From positions 62,001 through 126,000 of the forward strand of contig JAMXHR010000017.1 in assembly GCA_023955635.1 (NCBI GenBank): a DNA stretch of 64,000 nucleotides, given 5' to 3'. Both the position numbers and the translations under genes were made by a program. The stretch comes from Methanosarcina sp. ERenArc_MAG2 (lineage in GTDB: Archaea > Halobacteriota > Methanosarcinia > Methanosarcinales > Methanosarcinaceae). The notes beneath the pieces were generated by a model. The model made no database searches and was not told the origin of the DNA. It saw nothing but the letters and a program-made list of their open reading frames with translations. This document shows, piece after piece, positions 26,715-36,389 of this stretch (position 1 is its first letter; the number at the start of each line of letters is the position of its first letter).

Positions 26715-27296
26715 ATGAAGCGATTGCATAGAATACAAGGTAAAGAACGAATTCCTTTTTTACCCTTCCCTTTGATAAAATCACTCTCGATTTTAGCGAT
26801 TTTTTGTTTCCTGCTCTTCAGTTCAGGTTGCACGGATCTGGATGATTCCGGCAATGAATCAGAGCCTGCTGAAACTACGAAGAACGTTAGCGATTCAGGC
26901 AGCGGAATGAAATTGATTGAAGTTACGAACCTGAGCCAGGTTGATGAAGCCCTCAAAAAAGGTCCTGTTGTACTGAAACTCGGTTCAAAGGGCTGTATTC
27001 CCTGTGGAGAACAAGAAGAGGTATTCTCAGAGCTACTTCCAATGTATCAGGGTTCTGCCTCATTCATGCTTATTGACGTCAAGCAGAACCCCGAGTTTGC
27101 AGAAGAGTTTGGAGTAAGATCCATTCCAGATACCTGTATTATTACGAATATTGAAGGCGGAAAATACATGTATATGCGGCAGGACGGCAGCAAAAGCCAG
27201 GACAGAACAAGCGCAAGGTTCCTTGGTGTCACCGACAAAGAAACCATTTCAGAGACTCTTGAGAAAGCTATTGAATCCAGGAAAACAGAGGTGTAA
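26715..27296 (+). CDS. Thioredoxin-fold lipoprotein
   Basis: A 193-residue exported protein. It has a basic N-terminus, a hydrophobic stretch and a lipobox Phe-Ser-Ser-Gly-Cys near residue 36, then a Ser/Glu-rich linker, then a thioredoxin domain with Cys-Ile-Pro-Cys near residue 95 and a cis-proline region (Val-Arg-Ser-Ile-Pro-Asp). It is predicted to be anchored outside the membrane and to receive electrons from CcdA, whose gene starts 4 bases after its stop. The start is preceded by TTGGAGG. Likely jobs are thiol maintenance of envelope proteins or cytochrome c maturation. Confidence 0.85.
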   Translation: MKRLHRIQGKERIPFLPFPLIKSLSILAIFCFLLFSSGCTDLDDSGNESEPAETTKNVSDSGSGMKLIEVTNLSQVDEALKKGPVVLKLGSKGCIPCGEQEEVFSELLPMYQGSASFMLIDVKQNPEFAEEFGVRSIPDTCIITNIEGGKYMYMRQDGSKSQDRTSARFLGVTDKETISETLEKAIESRKTEV

Positions 27297-27300
27297 ACTT

Positions 27301-27945
27301 ATGTTTTCCAATTTTCTTCCCATCGCAGCTTTTTTTGCAGGGGTAGTTAGCGTGCTCTCTCCATGTATCCTGCCTGTAATTCCGGCTGTTTTTGCTTATT
27401 CAACTGAGAAAGGAAAATTCAGACCACTTGCGATTGTGTTAGGTTTGTCTATCTCCTTCACCTGCATGGGAATCATTACTTCCATTTTAGGGGCTACATT
27501 CACGGCTTATCTCGGTTACCTTAATATCTTCGCCGAAATTCTTCTTATTACGATGGGCATTGCGCTGATCTTTGATCTCAATATTTTCAATATTTTTGGA
27601 AATTTTTCATCCCTTGCAAACTCCAAAAAAGAGGGCCTTTTCGGAGGGCTTTTACTTGGTCTCTCTCTCGGGATTGTCTGGCTTCCGTGTGTCGGCTCAG
27701 TACTTGGTTCAATCCTCACAATGGTTGCTGTTTCGGGTGAAATTGTTTATGGAGCAGTGATGCTTTTCATCTATTCCCTCGGATTTTCCGTCCCAATGCT
27801 TCTTGTTGCTTATTCTGCAAGCTTTTCTTCCTCAAGGCTTCAGAAAGTTTCAAAATATGGTTTCCCGTTAAAAAAAGTTGCAGGCTTTGTAATTCTAGGA
27901 GTCGGCTTTTATATGATTTATCAGAACCATTTCAACGGTTTTTGA
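27301..27945 (+). CDS. ccdA: CcdA-type thiol-disulfide transmembrane electron carrier
   Basis: A 214-residue membrane protein with six helices, of the DsbD/CcdA family. The two redox cysteines are visible in Leu-Ser-Pro-Cys-Ile-Leu-Pro near residue 21 and Leu-Pro-Cys-Val-Gly-Ser near residue 135. It moves reducing equivalents from cytoplasmic thioredoxin to the outside. The ATG at 27301 is chosen because it fits the family N-terminus and follows the thioredoxin gene directly. The pair forms an operon. Confidence 0.9.
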   Translation: MFSNFLPIAAFFAGVVSVLSPCILPVIPAVFAYSTEKGKFRPLAIVLGLSISFTCMGIITSILGATFTAYLGYLNIFAEILLITMGIALIFDLNIFNIFGNFSSLANSKKEGLFGGLLLGLSLGIVWLPCVGSVLGSILTMVAVSGEIVYGAVMLFIYSLGFSVPMLLVAYSASFSSSRLQKVSKYGFPLKKVAGFVILGVGFYMIYQNHFNGF

Positions 27946-28064
27946 AATTAAAATTTATTTGGTTAACCCCCATAAAGCTGTTAGATATCTAATAACTAAA
28001 AAGTCGTTAGTGGTGCCTGAGAAAGTTAAATCCAAAAGCGGAACTCATTAGATATGTTAGATAA

Positions 28065-28182
28065 ATAGAACTTACGCGGTTGAACGGAGAAATCAATAGC
28101 ATTAAACCTCCAACTATAGAAAATACGAAACGGGTCTCAACACCGAACGTTATCAATTTTGTACTTCAAGTGCGTAACTCAT
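28065..28182. repeat. MITE-like element with terminal inverted repeats (copy 1)
   Basis: The left end ATAGAACTTACGCGGTTGAAC and the right end (reverse complement ATGAGTTACGCACTTGAAGT) are imperfect inverted repeats enclosing about 75 bases without coding potential. A related copy with better-matching ends lies at 61973-62092. It probably derives from the ends of an IS family I cannot name. The surrounding spacer 27946-28280 shows nothing else. Confidence 0.5.
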
Positions 28183-28280
28183 ATTATTATTTACACATTA
28201 TGAGTTTATACATCTGCTAGCAAGACCCACGAATACTAGGATTTAAACTTGTAGTTAGCTAGCTAAACAATGGAGATAAC

Positions 28281-28829
28281 ATGAATTATAGTAAAATGAC
28301 AATGGGCGATTTTGACAGAATTCTTTACACACGTCTTAAAGAGGAAACTCTTCAATCAATAGTTAATATTCCAGGCATTTATCAAATAGTGTCCAAACAT
28401 TTTAATAATGAGATGATTCTTAACGAGGAAATTCCTCAATCAATAGTTAATATTCCAGGCGTTTATCAAATGGTATCCAAACATTTCAATAATGATATAC
28501 TTGAAATGTGGGAGTATGAGCAGTATATAAAGGTTAACGAGATTGTAGAAAAAATTGGTTTGTGGAATCCAGAATTCCAACGAACCATGGTGCTATTAAA
28601 TTTACTAAACGAATTAACCGAAGTGCTTTATGGTACCCTGGATCTAAAACTGGACAAATATATTAACCTTCGTTCACTCCCAGTTAGAGAGTTTTTTAAA
28701 GATGTTGTGGATAAATATTCAGAATACCCCATCTGGACATGTGATTTTGAAGGATCTTGTCTTGTTGGTGCGAAGAAGTTTGAAATAGAGCCTATTGATT
28801 TAATCCTCCGCCGCTTTGAAGGTGAGTAA
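28281..28829 (+). CDS. Unknown protein with an internal 28-residue duplication
   Basis: A 182-residue soluble acidic protein, mostly helical by composition, without recognised motifs. An 84-base segment is duplicated in tandem so that Gln-Ser-Ile-Val-Asn-Ile-Pro-Gly and Ser-Lys-His-Phe-Asn-Asn occur twice in residues about 24-75. The C-terminal half ends with Ile-Asp-Leu-Ile-Leu-Arg-Arg-Phe-Glu-Gly-Glu. The ATG has a GGAGAT site. It is isolated between a MITE-like repeat and gene debris, which suggests accessory status. Confidence 0.55.
   Translation: MNYSKMTMGDFDRILYTRLKEETLQSIVNIPGIYQIVSKHFNNEMILNEEIPQSIVNIPGVYQMVSKHFNNDILEMWEYEQYIKVNEIVEKIGLWNPEFQRTMVLLNLLNELTEVLYGTLDLKLDKYINLRSLPVREFFKDVVDKYSEYPIWTCDFEGSCLVGAKKFEIEPIDLILRRFEGE
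28353..28500 (+). repeat. 84-bp direct duplication inside the gene at 28281
   Basis: CAATCAATAGTTAATATTCC and the following sequence at 28353 onward recurs 84 bases later with few changes over about 60 bases. The in-frame unit of 28 codons points to recent tandem duplication. Confidence 0.85.
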
Positions 28830-28960
28830 ACGACATTTGAGGAAGAATTTTGATAGTTGCCATAACTGTGTAAGTCCTGTCCCAATTATAGAGCCAAATT
28901 TAATTTTAAGATACGCTCTAAACTAAGATCAATAGCACTCTGTTCCTCATTTCTCACTTT

Positions 28961-29129
28961 GTACTTGTTGGTCTTTCAACGGGCCTTGCCAGACTTTTCT
29001 TCTGAAACTGGAAGAAAAGAACAAGGAAAGCTGGCTGCTCTATTTTTGGTGAATATCTGGTTTAATTGTTTCTTTTGTTTTGTATATGTTTGGAGAGCCC
29101 TTCGTAAGTCTTATACAGGTGACGTCTAA
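28961..29129 (+). pseudogene. Remnant of a small membrane protein
   Basis: Two overlapping frames read hydrophobic protein-like sequence (Val-Leu-Val-Gly-Leu-Ser-Thr-Gly-Leu-Ala-Arg-Leu-Phe-Phe, then Leu-Ala-Ala-Leu-Phe-Leu-Val-Asn-Ile-Trp-Phe) ending Tyr-Thr-Gly-Asp-Val-TAA. No start codon is evident and the family is not recognised. Confidence 0.3.
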
Positions 29130-29162
29130 CCTTTCAATAGAGAACCGCTTATATCCTTAATT

Positions 29163-29630
29163 CTACTTTTGTTTCTTAACCACAAGAACAGAAATCTTTG
29201 AGTGCCTTACCACCTTATCTGCTACACTTCCAAGTAAAAATCTTTCTAATCCACCTTTACCAAGGGTTCCCATTATTATCATATCTACTTTGTTCTGCTC
29301 TGCAAACTCCAGGATTGCGTGAGCAGGATCACCTTCTACAACCACGCCTTCATAATCGATTTCCTTATCCTCTGCAACCTTCTTCGCATATTGGATAGCA
29401 TCATCTCCTTCTTGACGTAGTGTTTCCTCCAGGACATTCCATTTAGAACCTAGATGAATCGGTGTTTCCAATACAGGAGGTACATATGCGTTTTTATTCA
29501 ATACATAAAGAGCATAGACTTTCGCACCCATAAATTTTGCAAGTTCTATCCCTTGAAGTACGGCGCTTTGACTGAACTTAGACCCGTCTGTTGCAATCAG
29601 GATTTTTTGGAAAATATTGTTAAGAGTCAT
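29163..29630 (-). CDS. Universal stress protein, UspA family
   Basis: A 155-residue cytoplasmic ATP-binding-type Usp. It begins with a strand and Ala-Thr-Asp-Gly-Ser, and ends with the nucleotide signature Gly-Thr-Leu-Gly-Lys-Gly-Gly-Leu-Glu-Arg followed by Leu-Gly-Ser-Val-Ala, matching G-2x-G-9x-G-S/T. The start reads Met-Thr-Leu-Asn-Asn and is preceded by GGGGAG. The frame is intact. It probably acts as a stress-responsive dimer. Confidence 0.92.
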   Translation of the reverse strand: MTLNNIFQKILIATDGSKFSQSAVLQGIELAKFMGAKVYALYVLNKNAYVPPVLETPIHLGSKWNVLEETLRQEGDDAIQYAKKVAEDKEIDYEGVVVEGDPAHAILEFAEQNKVDMIIMGTLGKGGLERFLLGSVADKVVRHSKISVLVVKKQK

Positions 29631-30090
29631 TTATCTCCCCAGTTCCAGAATATTATTGAATCGCGTTGTTAATTGATAAGTTGACTATAAACGTTTCTTG
29701 CACAGATTATGAAGTGTTAATTTTTACTTTGAAGACTATAACTTCAGAGCCTTTATTTTCATTAATTGGTTTCAATCCCTTTACCTTTTTAGTTGAAGTA
29801 AGATATTTAGATTATGTGTTATAATCGGATATATCAACACATTTTGATATTAAAAAGTCGTTTTCTTATTCCTCAGCAGAAAATTAGGTACATTACAAAA
29901 GGATCGGAGAAAAATGATTTTTAGCAATACTATTATCTTTGGATTATTGACCGGGATAATTTTATAATTGGCATTGATAACTAAACATAGTTAACTCTTT
30001 ATTTCTGTATTTCATCGATAGAAGAACAGAATAAAGTCATCGCCATTATCGTCTGAATCAGGAGAATTAGGCTTTATTTCTGAATTTCAT
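29631..30090. other. Intergenic region with a truncated permease-like start
   Basis: Mostly AT-rich. At 29915 an ATG with a GGAG site opens a 17-codon hydrophobic frame (Ile-Ile-Phe-Gly-Leu-Leu-Thr-Gly-Ile-Ile) that stops at once, like the first helix of a lost permease. Near 30000-30110 a segment containing TTTATTTCTG and AGAAGAACAGAATA occurs twice as imperfect direct repeats next to the IS1 remnant. Confidence 0.4.
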
Positions 30091-30733
30091 TCAGAGAAGA
30101 ACAGAATACTTTAGCATTTCAAGACTCTTCGTATAACACTTTGTCTTTCTTCTTAATCTTGCTAGAAAATGCCTCAATATGCTGTTATATCCTTCAACTG
30201 TAAATGTTTCTGCTTTTGATTGAGTATGAATCTTTTCTGGAAGAAACTCTTTATATGCTCTCCAGTGATCTGTCATCACTTTTTCAATGTATTTTTTCTT
30301 AAATTTTTCCCATAGTAGTTTTCCAGTTTCCGTTCCTCTACTACCAAAAGAGCAGTTGATGAACTTTTTCCCAACTCTATCAACAGCAATCCAGATCCAA
30401 CAATATTTTTTTTGTTACCGATGTAAGTATGCATTTCATCCATTTCAACAATAGAGATCTCATTTTCACATTTTAGAGCCTGTAACTTCTGACCAAATTT
30501 CGTTATCCATTTTTGGACAAAACATGACTTACTCCTAAAAATCGTCCTATTGAGCGAAAGCCCAATCCTTCAAGGTAGAGTTGTAAAGCCTGTCTTTTTA
30601 AAGAAGCGGAAAAAGCAGTTGATTTCAGCTCTACTGTATAGTTATAACCACAATCAGAGTATTTGTACCGTTGACGCCCGCCAACTATACCATTCTTTTT
30701 GTGACTGGAACTATTACATTTTGGGCAATTCAT
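30091..30733 (-). pseudogene. IS1-family transposase (frameshifted)
   Basis: The InsA-like part from ATG 30733 has a zinc finger (Cys-Pro-Lys-Cys and Tyr-Ser-Asp-Cys-Gly; the third Cys of the usual finger reads Ser) and a helix-turn-helix (Gly-Phe-Arg-Ser-Ile-Gly-Arg-Phe-Leu-Gly-Val). The InsB-like part shows the first acidic motif Val-Glu-Met-Asp-Glu-Met, then Ala-Val-Asp-Arg-Val-Gly, then Thr-Asp-His-Trp-Arg-Ala-Tyr and Phe-Thr-Val-Glu-Gly-Tyr-Asn-Ser with the last Glu. At least two frame changes separate these. A natural -1 shift joins InsA and InsB in many IS1 elements, so one change might be programmed. The element ends were not found. Confidence 0.75.
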
Positions 30734-31155
30734 GCAGAAATATAGGTTATAAGTATATAGCTATTTTTGATTACCAATGCCATTCAATGAATTGAGGAAA
30801 GAGTGAATTAACGTTTCCAAAATAAGGACAGAGGTGTATGAATTTTGATGGAATTCTATTGTTTTTTTAAAATTGAGGAAGAACCAGAAAAAATTAAAAG
30901 ACTCTGAATTTGAGACGGATATAAAAAAATGCTGGTCACTGCCAGAGTTCTTAAGCCAGGGCATACAAACATTTATTTTACTATAATTATAAGATAATTA
31001 GAGAAATATTCAATTAGAAAACTATAAATACTTGTGCGCATAGGGGTAGTTTCAGAATTTATTTGTATCCTTCATAGATAGTTAGAGTCAGTCCTATAAA
31101 CAGATGAAATATTATAGATTCGTGCATTATCGATTGCCTGGGAAGAGATCTGAAA
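30734..31155. other. AT-rich intergenic region
   Basis: About 420 bases between the IS1 remnant and a methyltransferase gene, with no supportable gene. Confidence 0.5.
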
Positions 31156-31886
31156 ATGAGCAAGGTTTTGGAGTCCAAAAAATATGTATGGCCAAAAAAT
31201 GTTTGGAAAGACTTTTTTAAGGATAAGAAACACGGAGGGCACAGATATTCATCTGAGGATTTTCTTGCTATGGAAGCAAGGGAAAAATTGTTCCACTTGG
31301 ATGGAGGCCTAACACTTCTTGATTTCGGTTGTGGCGCTGCAGAGCTCCTTACTTACTATGCTCCGGAGTATAAACAGCTTGTAGGGGTGGATTTTTCTGA
31401 ATCTATGCTAGAAGAAGCAAGTAAAAGAATCAAGAAAAAAAACTTGAAAACATAGATCTTATTCTTGCTGACCATGAAACACTCTGGGAGAACCTGGACC
31501 ATTCTTTTGATCGAATAACTGCAGCCGGTGTTATTCAGTTCTTGACATTTCAAGAAATAGATAAATTTATCTTTGAGGCATCAAAGCATCTGAATAAAGG
31601 CGGTAAAATCGTATTTTTTGACATAATGGATTCCCGTTTATACCCATTATGGAAGATAGGGCTATTTTCACAAAATGTGGACGGCTTCAAAATTTTATGC
31701 AAAACATGTTTCGAGTTTCGGACTATAATATCGGCGATCCTGAAAAATCGTCCAAGAGATATTCTCGGGTATTCCCATAACCCCAATAAAATTAAAAAAA
31801 TTGCAAATAAAAATGGTTTTGAAATGATTTGTGTACAATCAATGTATTACGAATACAAATATCATGCAATAATATTTCGGACTTAA
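31156..31886 (+). pseudogene. Class I SAM-dependent methyltransferase (one frame break)
   Basis: The first frame carries SAM motif I Leu-Leu-Asp-Phe-Gly-Cys-Gly-Ala-Ala near residue 54 and Gly-Val-Asp-Phe-Ser (post-I). The second frame holds Ala-Gly-Val-Ile-Gln-Phe-Leu, a Lys-Gly-Gly-Lys-Ile-Val-Phe-Phe strand and a C-terminal Tyr-His-Ala-Ile-Ile-Phe. The frame changes in the A8 run 31435-31442; one more base gives about 243 continuous residues. It precedes the large secreted protein gene at 31933 by about 45 bases. The substrate is unknown. Confidence 0.75.
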
Positions 31887-31932
31887 AAGGCTGTTTAGTT
31901 GGACATTGAATTAAAATTGATGTGGTGGTTTA

Positions 31933-33746
31933 GTGAACAGCCGTCGTCGTTTAAAAAAATTTTCCCCAGTCTTGGTTATGTTAAGTAGTTTATGTATTGG
32001 AGGAACTAAAGCTCTCCCTAGTAAAGGTATTCCAAGAACTCCTGAGCATATTGATCTGGGCATTCTCACCTTATTTTCACAAAATTACTCTGAATTAAAC
32101 GGTGTTCCAAACAATATTTTTATTGCAAAACTTAAGGGTAATAAGGTTTATGACAAACTATATTCTGCAATTTACGGGACGCTGAAATCAGAGATTTCTT
32201 TCAATATTTCAAAAACACTAAAGTATAAAGTCACAAGAGGCTCCCGTTTATCTCCTTATAGTTTATTTCCTATTGCAGACACTATTTTAGAATTTGGAGT
32301 AAATGGATATACAGTAGATTTAATGAAATCTTCAGAGACTCACGGCTTCTGTGAAGCTGCTTCCATACCACTAATTCACTATAGAGAGCAGCCAAGACAA
32401 ACAGGATCACTTTACATATGTAGTCTTGTACCAATGGTTAAATGTACCTATCAAATCTCGATAGATATAAAGACGGATGATCCCAAAAGTTTTGTTGAGC
32501 TTAATAGCCCGGGGTCAAAGTTGACTATTCAAAAAATAAATAATAATGTCATATTAAAAAGCTATTTTAAAGATTCTTCTCAGGATATTAGAGCTGAAAC
32601 CATATACATCGGGAATGCGGCAGAAAAATCAGATTTTGAGATCATGTTTGATGGATACAATAAAACAAATACTATATTAGCAAAAGATGGCAACTGTATC
32701 GTGACCCCATTTTATAACACCGATAGGCAAAGATTACCGTATATGGATTTTTCAAACGGATACATCAAGTTCACTTCTTTTATATTGGGAAAAGGAACTC
32801 ATCTGGATGTTGATATATACAGTATAAATCAGACAGCAAATAGGAAGCTCATAACTGCTATTGGAAGTAACAGAATGCTGGCTTTTGGACTTGATGGGCC
32901 GCATGTTAGAAATACAACAGAGCAGGGAATACGCTACCTTAACAGCAAAAAAATAAAGGAACGATATGGTTTGATATAGAGATCCTTGAGCAGTGCAATG
33001 AAACGGATCTTGAATATTTACGTAGTCTGGTCATCAATAATTCATGGGATGTAGGAGTACATTACTCTAAAGAATTGAATAGCTTCCCACTTGAACAGGC
33101 ATATAAGATAATGGATGAAGGATATTCATACGTTTATGAGATATTCGGGAGAAAACCAACAAGCTGGTGCTCTATGAGAAATAGAGACACTGTTACACAT
33201 GCAATTTATGCATATGAAAACTTAGGGATGTTATGGAGAAATGGAGACCTAGGAATTCATGCGGAAAAAGATGTTGGAAATCTGGACGATGACACATGGG
33301 AATGGTGGGAACCGGCATCCAGAGCAGGTATGGTACACCCTGTGTTTACCCATGAACTTGATCAGGACCCAGCTATAAAATATTCAATTAGCCGCTCAAA
33401 ATTTCGAAACTGGGTAGATAATTATGATTCAAATAATGTATCCATAGTGTCTTTTTATGAGTATAGTCAAATAAGTCGAAATACATATGATGCCAGTTTT
33501 GAGAACCTTCAATATACTGAACATTCTATCATATTTGATGCACGCACAAACGGTGCCATTGCTCTTGTAAATGTAAACACAAATGCTGGAAAAAACACAC
33601 AGGTTTACGATAATACATCCAAAAAATTCCTTAGTTATAACATAGAGCAGGATAATTCAATTACTTTCTGGGTTGAAAATAACCATACTTATGGAATATA
33701 TTTTGTAACTATTCAGTTACCCAATAATCAATATCAAGAGCCATAA
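31933..33746 (+). pseudogene. Large secreted protein with a possible polysaccharide-deacetylase-like domain (one frame break)
   Basis: Restored reading gives about 605 residues. The GTG start is followed by three Arg and a hydrophobic stretch that may be a signal. The central region is beta-rich (carbohydrate-binding-like, with Ile-Ser-Ile-Asp-Ile-Lys-Thr-Asp). The C-terminal third resembles a NodB/glycoside-hydrolase-like barrel: Gly-Leu-Asp-Gly-Pro near the junction, Trp-Asp-Val-Gly-Val-His-Tyr and Lys-Pro-Thr-Ser-Trp-Cys. The shift is at the A7 run 32947-32953, and one base restores it. I do not recognise an exact family. The preceding methyltransferase and this gene may be co-transcribed. 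It is probably an envelope or exported carbohydrate-active protein. Confidence 0.5.
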
Positions 33747-34299
33747 TTTACATAGTTTATTATGCACACCCTATTTAATAATATTTTATAAACTGATGTC
33801 AAATGAAGCCGTTTTTAATTTTACCATGAATTCCTAATTTTGGTTGTCCAGATAGTAAAAATCAGAATCAGTTGGCTCATTTTAGTGTAGCTGAATAGTT
33901 ACTGAGCTTCTAACTGTGATAAAGATTCTTTAAAATATCAATAAGTACAAGCAACCTTGGTTTTGGGATCAGCTCGAAAAGCAGGCTTTGGGACAATTTA
34001 AGAGAAAAAAGACGTAAGACGTTTCAGACATCTTTGAATTCGATGCTCATACTGCCTGCTTTTTTTGCCAGAGATTTTGCAAGAAAACCACTTTCCAGTC
34101 TGCAGAGGTTGAGTACTGTGAGGAATCATGATAAATTGAATTCATTCCCCTGACATTTATCTAAAATATAGATGGACTTTGAACTAGAACAGGATCTCTA
34201 TTTTAGGTAAAGAGAGTAAAATTTGAGGCCAATTTATGATATAAATTCGATAGCTTTCGGGCAAGAAAATTCCTTAACCGATGACCAATGAATGCCCTT
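33747..34299. other. Intergenic region with a minus-strand coding remnant
   Basis: Around 34024-34127 the minus strand reads Leu-Cys-Arg-Leu-Glu-Ser-Gly-Phe-Leu-Ala-Lys-Ser-Leu-Ala-Lys-Lys-Ala-Gly and ends Ser-Ile-Glu-Phe-Lys-Asp-Val-TGA, which looks like the C-terminus of a lost gene. I cannot name the family. The rest shows nothing. Confidence 0.35.
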
Positions 34300-35279
34300 C
34301 TATTTCTTGAAGAAACCGACCCCATTGGGATTTCCTGAAAAATCCGTTAATTTGAGCTGCTTCTGACGGGGAAGTTTTGTTTCCATAGGTTTCATGTAGT
34401 CTCCTGAGAGATGGTATTTTTCCATAAGAGGCGTGAGAACTCCGTAAAGTTCAGCTTTATAGATTCTGTCAGCCCCTCCTTTTGCATACAATCTACGATA
34501 CGGGTCCAGATGTTCGGGAAAGTTACATGCAAGGAAATCAAAAAAATGTTTTCTGGTTTCACCCTTGAGGTAAAGGACCGAAGGTAGGGTGTAGTCCACC
34601 TTACATTCGGCTGCAAGAGAAAGAACTTGGTTGAGGTTCTGCGGGCTGTCGGTAAGAAAAGGAAGAATTGGCATCATATGAAGCCCGGTAATGGCGGTTG
34701 TGTCTTTAAAAGCTTGCAGGACTGAAAAACGTTTTTCCGGAGAAGGAGCCAGGGGTTCAAGCAGAGTGCTTAGCTTTTCATCCATTGTTGTGACTGTAAC
34801 TGCAATATTTACATATGTTAGCTCAGACAGTTCTTCGAGAAGGTCATAATCTCTGAGGATAAGGTCCGATTTTGTAGATATGGTAACCGGATTCTTATAT
34901 TCGATCATTAGCGCCAGGACTTTCCGCATCAATCCGTATTTTTCTTCTTCGGGCTGGTAACTATCGCACACCCCGCCTATATTGATTATTTCCTTTTTCC
35001 AGGATTTTGCTCCAAGCTGTTTTTCCAGGACTTCTACAATATTAGTCTTCACGAAGATCTTCTGAAAAAAGCACAGTCTTCTTCCCCTGAAGATTCTGTC
35101 CCTGAAAAAGAGCTTCTATTTTCGTGTTCCAGATAGCGGTGAGAATACATTGCATAGCAGTAATGGCAACCGTGCTCGCATCCCCTGTAGATATTCAGGT
35201 CCCAGGAGTATGGCAGTGTGATCCTGCTCGTTGCTTTTATTTTATTCAGAGCTTTTGTAATCCGGATTTCCTTAAACAT
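34300..35279 (-). pseudogene. Radical SAM protein of the SPL-photolyase-like (COG1533) family (one frame break)
   Basis: The N-terminal frame from 35279 carries Asn-Ile-Tyr-Arg-Gly-Cys-Glu-His-Gly-Cys-His-Tyr-Cys-Tyr, the CxxxCxxC iron-sulfur motif binding SAM. The second frame continues with Asn-Ile-Gly-Gly-Val-Cys-Asp-Ser-Tyr-Gln-Pro-Glu-Glu, Thr-Ile-Ser-Thr-Lys-Ser and Leu-His-Met-Met-Pro-Ile-Leu-Pro. The join is at the A6 run 35065-35070, and one base restores about 326 residues. COG1533 proteins are related to spore photoproduct lyase, but archaeal members have no proven reaction. The CxxxCxxC-proximal half alone could not function. Confidence 0.78.
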
Positions 35280-35424
35280 CCCGGAATGAAATAAGGTTGA
35301 AAGCTATAAAAACTTAACAAAAGGAGACGCTGGAAAATTGAGCAGCTTTACAGTAAGAACAATCTCTGCGCCATGGAAGAAGTCCAAAGCCCTCCCTTGG
35401 CACAAATGCTCCGCACTCCGGGCA

Positions 35425-35642
35425 CTATTTTACGCTCAATCGTTCGTTGAGTGGCGCTATGACTTCCTCAGAGAACTGCTTGCAACTGGCATAAGTTTTG
35501 GAAACGGGACTGCTGCCGGTAATCGTCCATTCTGCATCATCAGCCAGCAGGCCGAAAAAGTTGCCAGTGCCGTTTGCCCATTTGGCAAAGCCTTCGTTAT
35601 TATCTCTTAATTCTCGCCCTCGTTGGATTGTGTTTGAGCCAT
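35425..35642 (-). pseudogene. SnoaL/NTF2-like domain fragment
   Basis: ATG 35642 (GGAAG site upstream) starts a reading of about 72 residues with one shift near residue 11. It contains Leu-Leu-Ala-Asp-Asp-Ala-Glu-Trp-Thr-Ile-Thr-Gly-Ser-Ser-Pro-Val-Ser-Lys and Glu-Val-Ile-Ala-Pro-Leu-Asn-Glu-Arg-Leu, typical of SnoaL-like/ketosteroid-isomerase-fold proteins, and stops at TAG 35425-35427. The C-terminal half of the about 140-residue domain is missing. A plus-strand frame over the same bases has no homology. Confidence 0.55.
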
Positions 35643-35747
35643 CAGTTAATTCTTCCTAATTATTGTATTTGAGTTATTTTAAAATTTAGGAGTATGAAAA
35701 AAATAACTACAAGTAATAAAAAGGCTTGATATTTTACATCAAATCTA

Positions 35748-35835
35748 CTAGTGTCGCGTCAATCCTCAACGATTTAACGATTCTGAATAGTTGCAATTGA
35801 TTTTATACGACATTTTGCTGTTGACTCGACACTAG
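35748..35835. mobile_element. 88-bp MITE with IS630-like ends
   Basis: CTAGTGTCGCGTCAA at 35748-35762 is inverted as TTGACTCGACACTAG at 35821-35835, with one mismatch. The first eleven bases match the end of the IS630-type element at 62192. The 58 inner bases have no coding potential. It abuts the truncated IS1634 transposase. Confidence 0.75.
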
Positions 35836-35990
35836 GCACATTGCCTTAAGAACAGTAGAATGAGAGATGTTGTGACCATTTTTCTTGGGGAGGAGAGTGT
35901 CAATCATATCTGAAATACCAATTTCGTCAAATACGCCAGCAATAAGACCATAATGATCGAGATGAGTTGTGGAGTCAGAACTGGGAGAGA
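35836..35990 (-). pseudogene. IS1634-type transposase N-terminal fragment
   Basis: About 45 codons read Leu-Asp-His-Tyr-Gly-Leu-Ile-Ala-Gly-Val-Phe-Asp-Glu-Ile-Gly-Ile then Asp-Thr-Leu-Leu-Pro-Lys-Lys and Ser-His-Ser-Thr-Val-Leu-Lys-Ala-Met, the DUF4277-type N-terminus of IS1634 transposases. The reading is cut exactly where the MITE begins and does not resume beyond it. Confidence 0.65.
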
Positions 35991-36136
35991 GTCATTAAGG
36001 TAAAAGGAGAGGAGGTTTATAAAAAATAATTGGAGGATTCAAAAATAGAAAATGCGGAAATTTTGCTGCGGAAAGTAGGATATATTCAATTCTTGGATAT
36101 ATTTTTTGAATGCACATTCAAGTCTAATCATGGCGT

Positions 36137-36295
36137 CAATAATGTACTTTTTTGTTTTTGTGCCTCTCATAGAAAATTATAAATATTGTAAATCCGACTA
36201 CAGTAATAATCCCCATTTTTATTCCATATGTTATGTCACTATGCATATATCCCGCAGTAATACTTGATGCAAGAAAAAAATAATCAATCGTGAAA
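36137..36295 (-). pseudogene. C-terminal fragment of a small membrane protein
   Basis: About 50 codons read two hydrophobic helices around Gly-Ile-Lys-Met-Gly-Ile-Ile-Thr-Val-Val-Gly-Phe-Thr-Ile-Phe-Ile-Ile-Phe-Tyr-Glu and end with a basic tail and TGA at 36137. The pattern resembles DUF2061-type proteins. No start codon is clear. Confidence 0.35.
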
Positions 36296-36389
36296 TATAA
36301 TATAATTTCCTATTTTTATTTAGATATTCATCAATTTTGTTCAATGATCATCGCTTCCCATATAGATTACGCAACATTAAAGAAGGCAC

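Noticed and set aside
29163..29630. Plus-strand small frames over the universal stress protein
   Set aside because: Shadow frames of a conserved intact gene.
35338..35610. 90-codon plus-strand frame
   Set aside because: Opposite to a recognisable SnoaL-like fragment on the minus strand; no homology or start signals.
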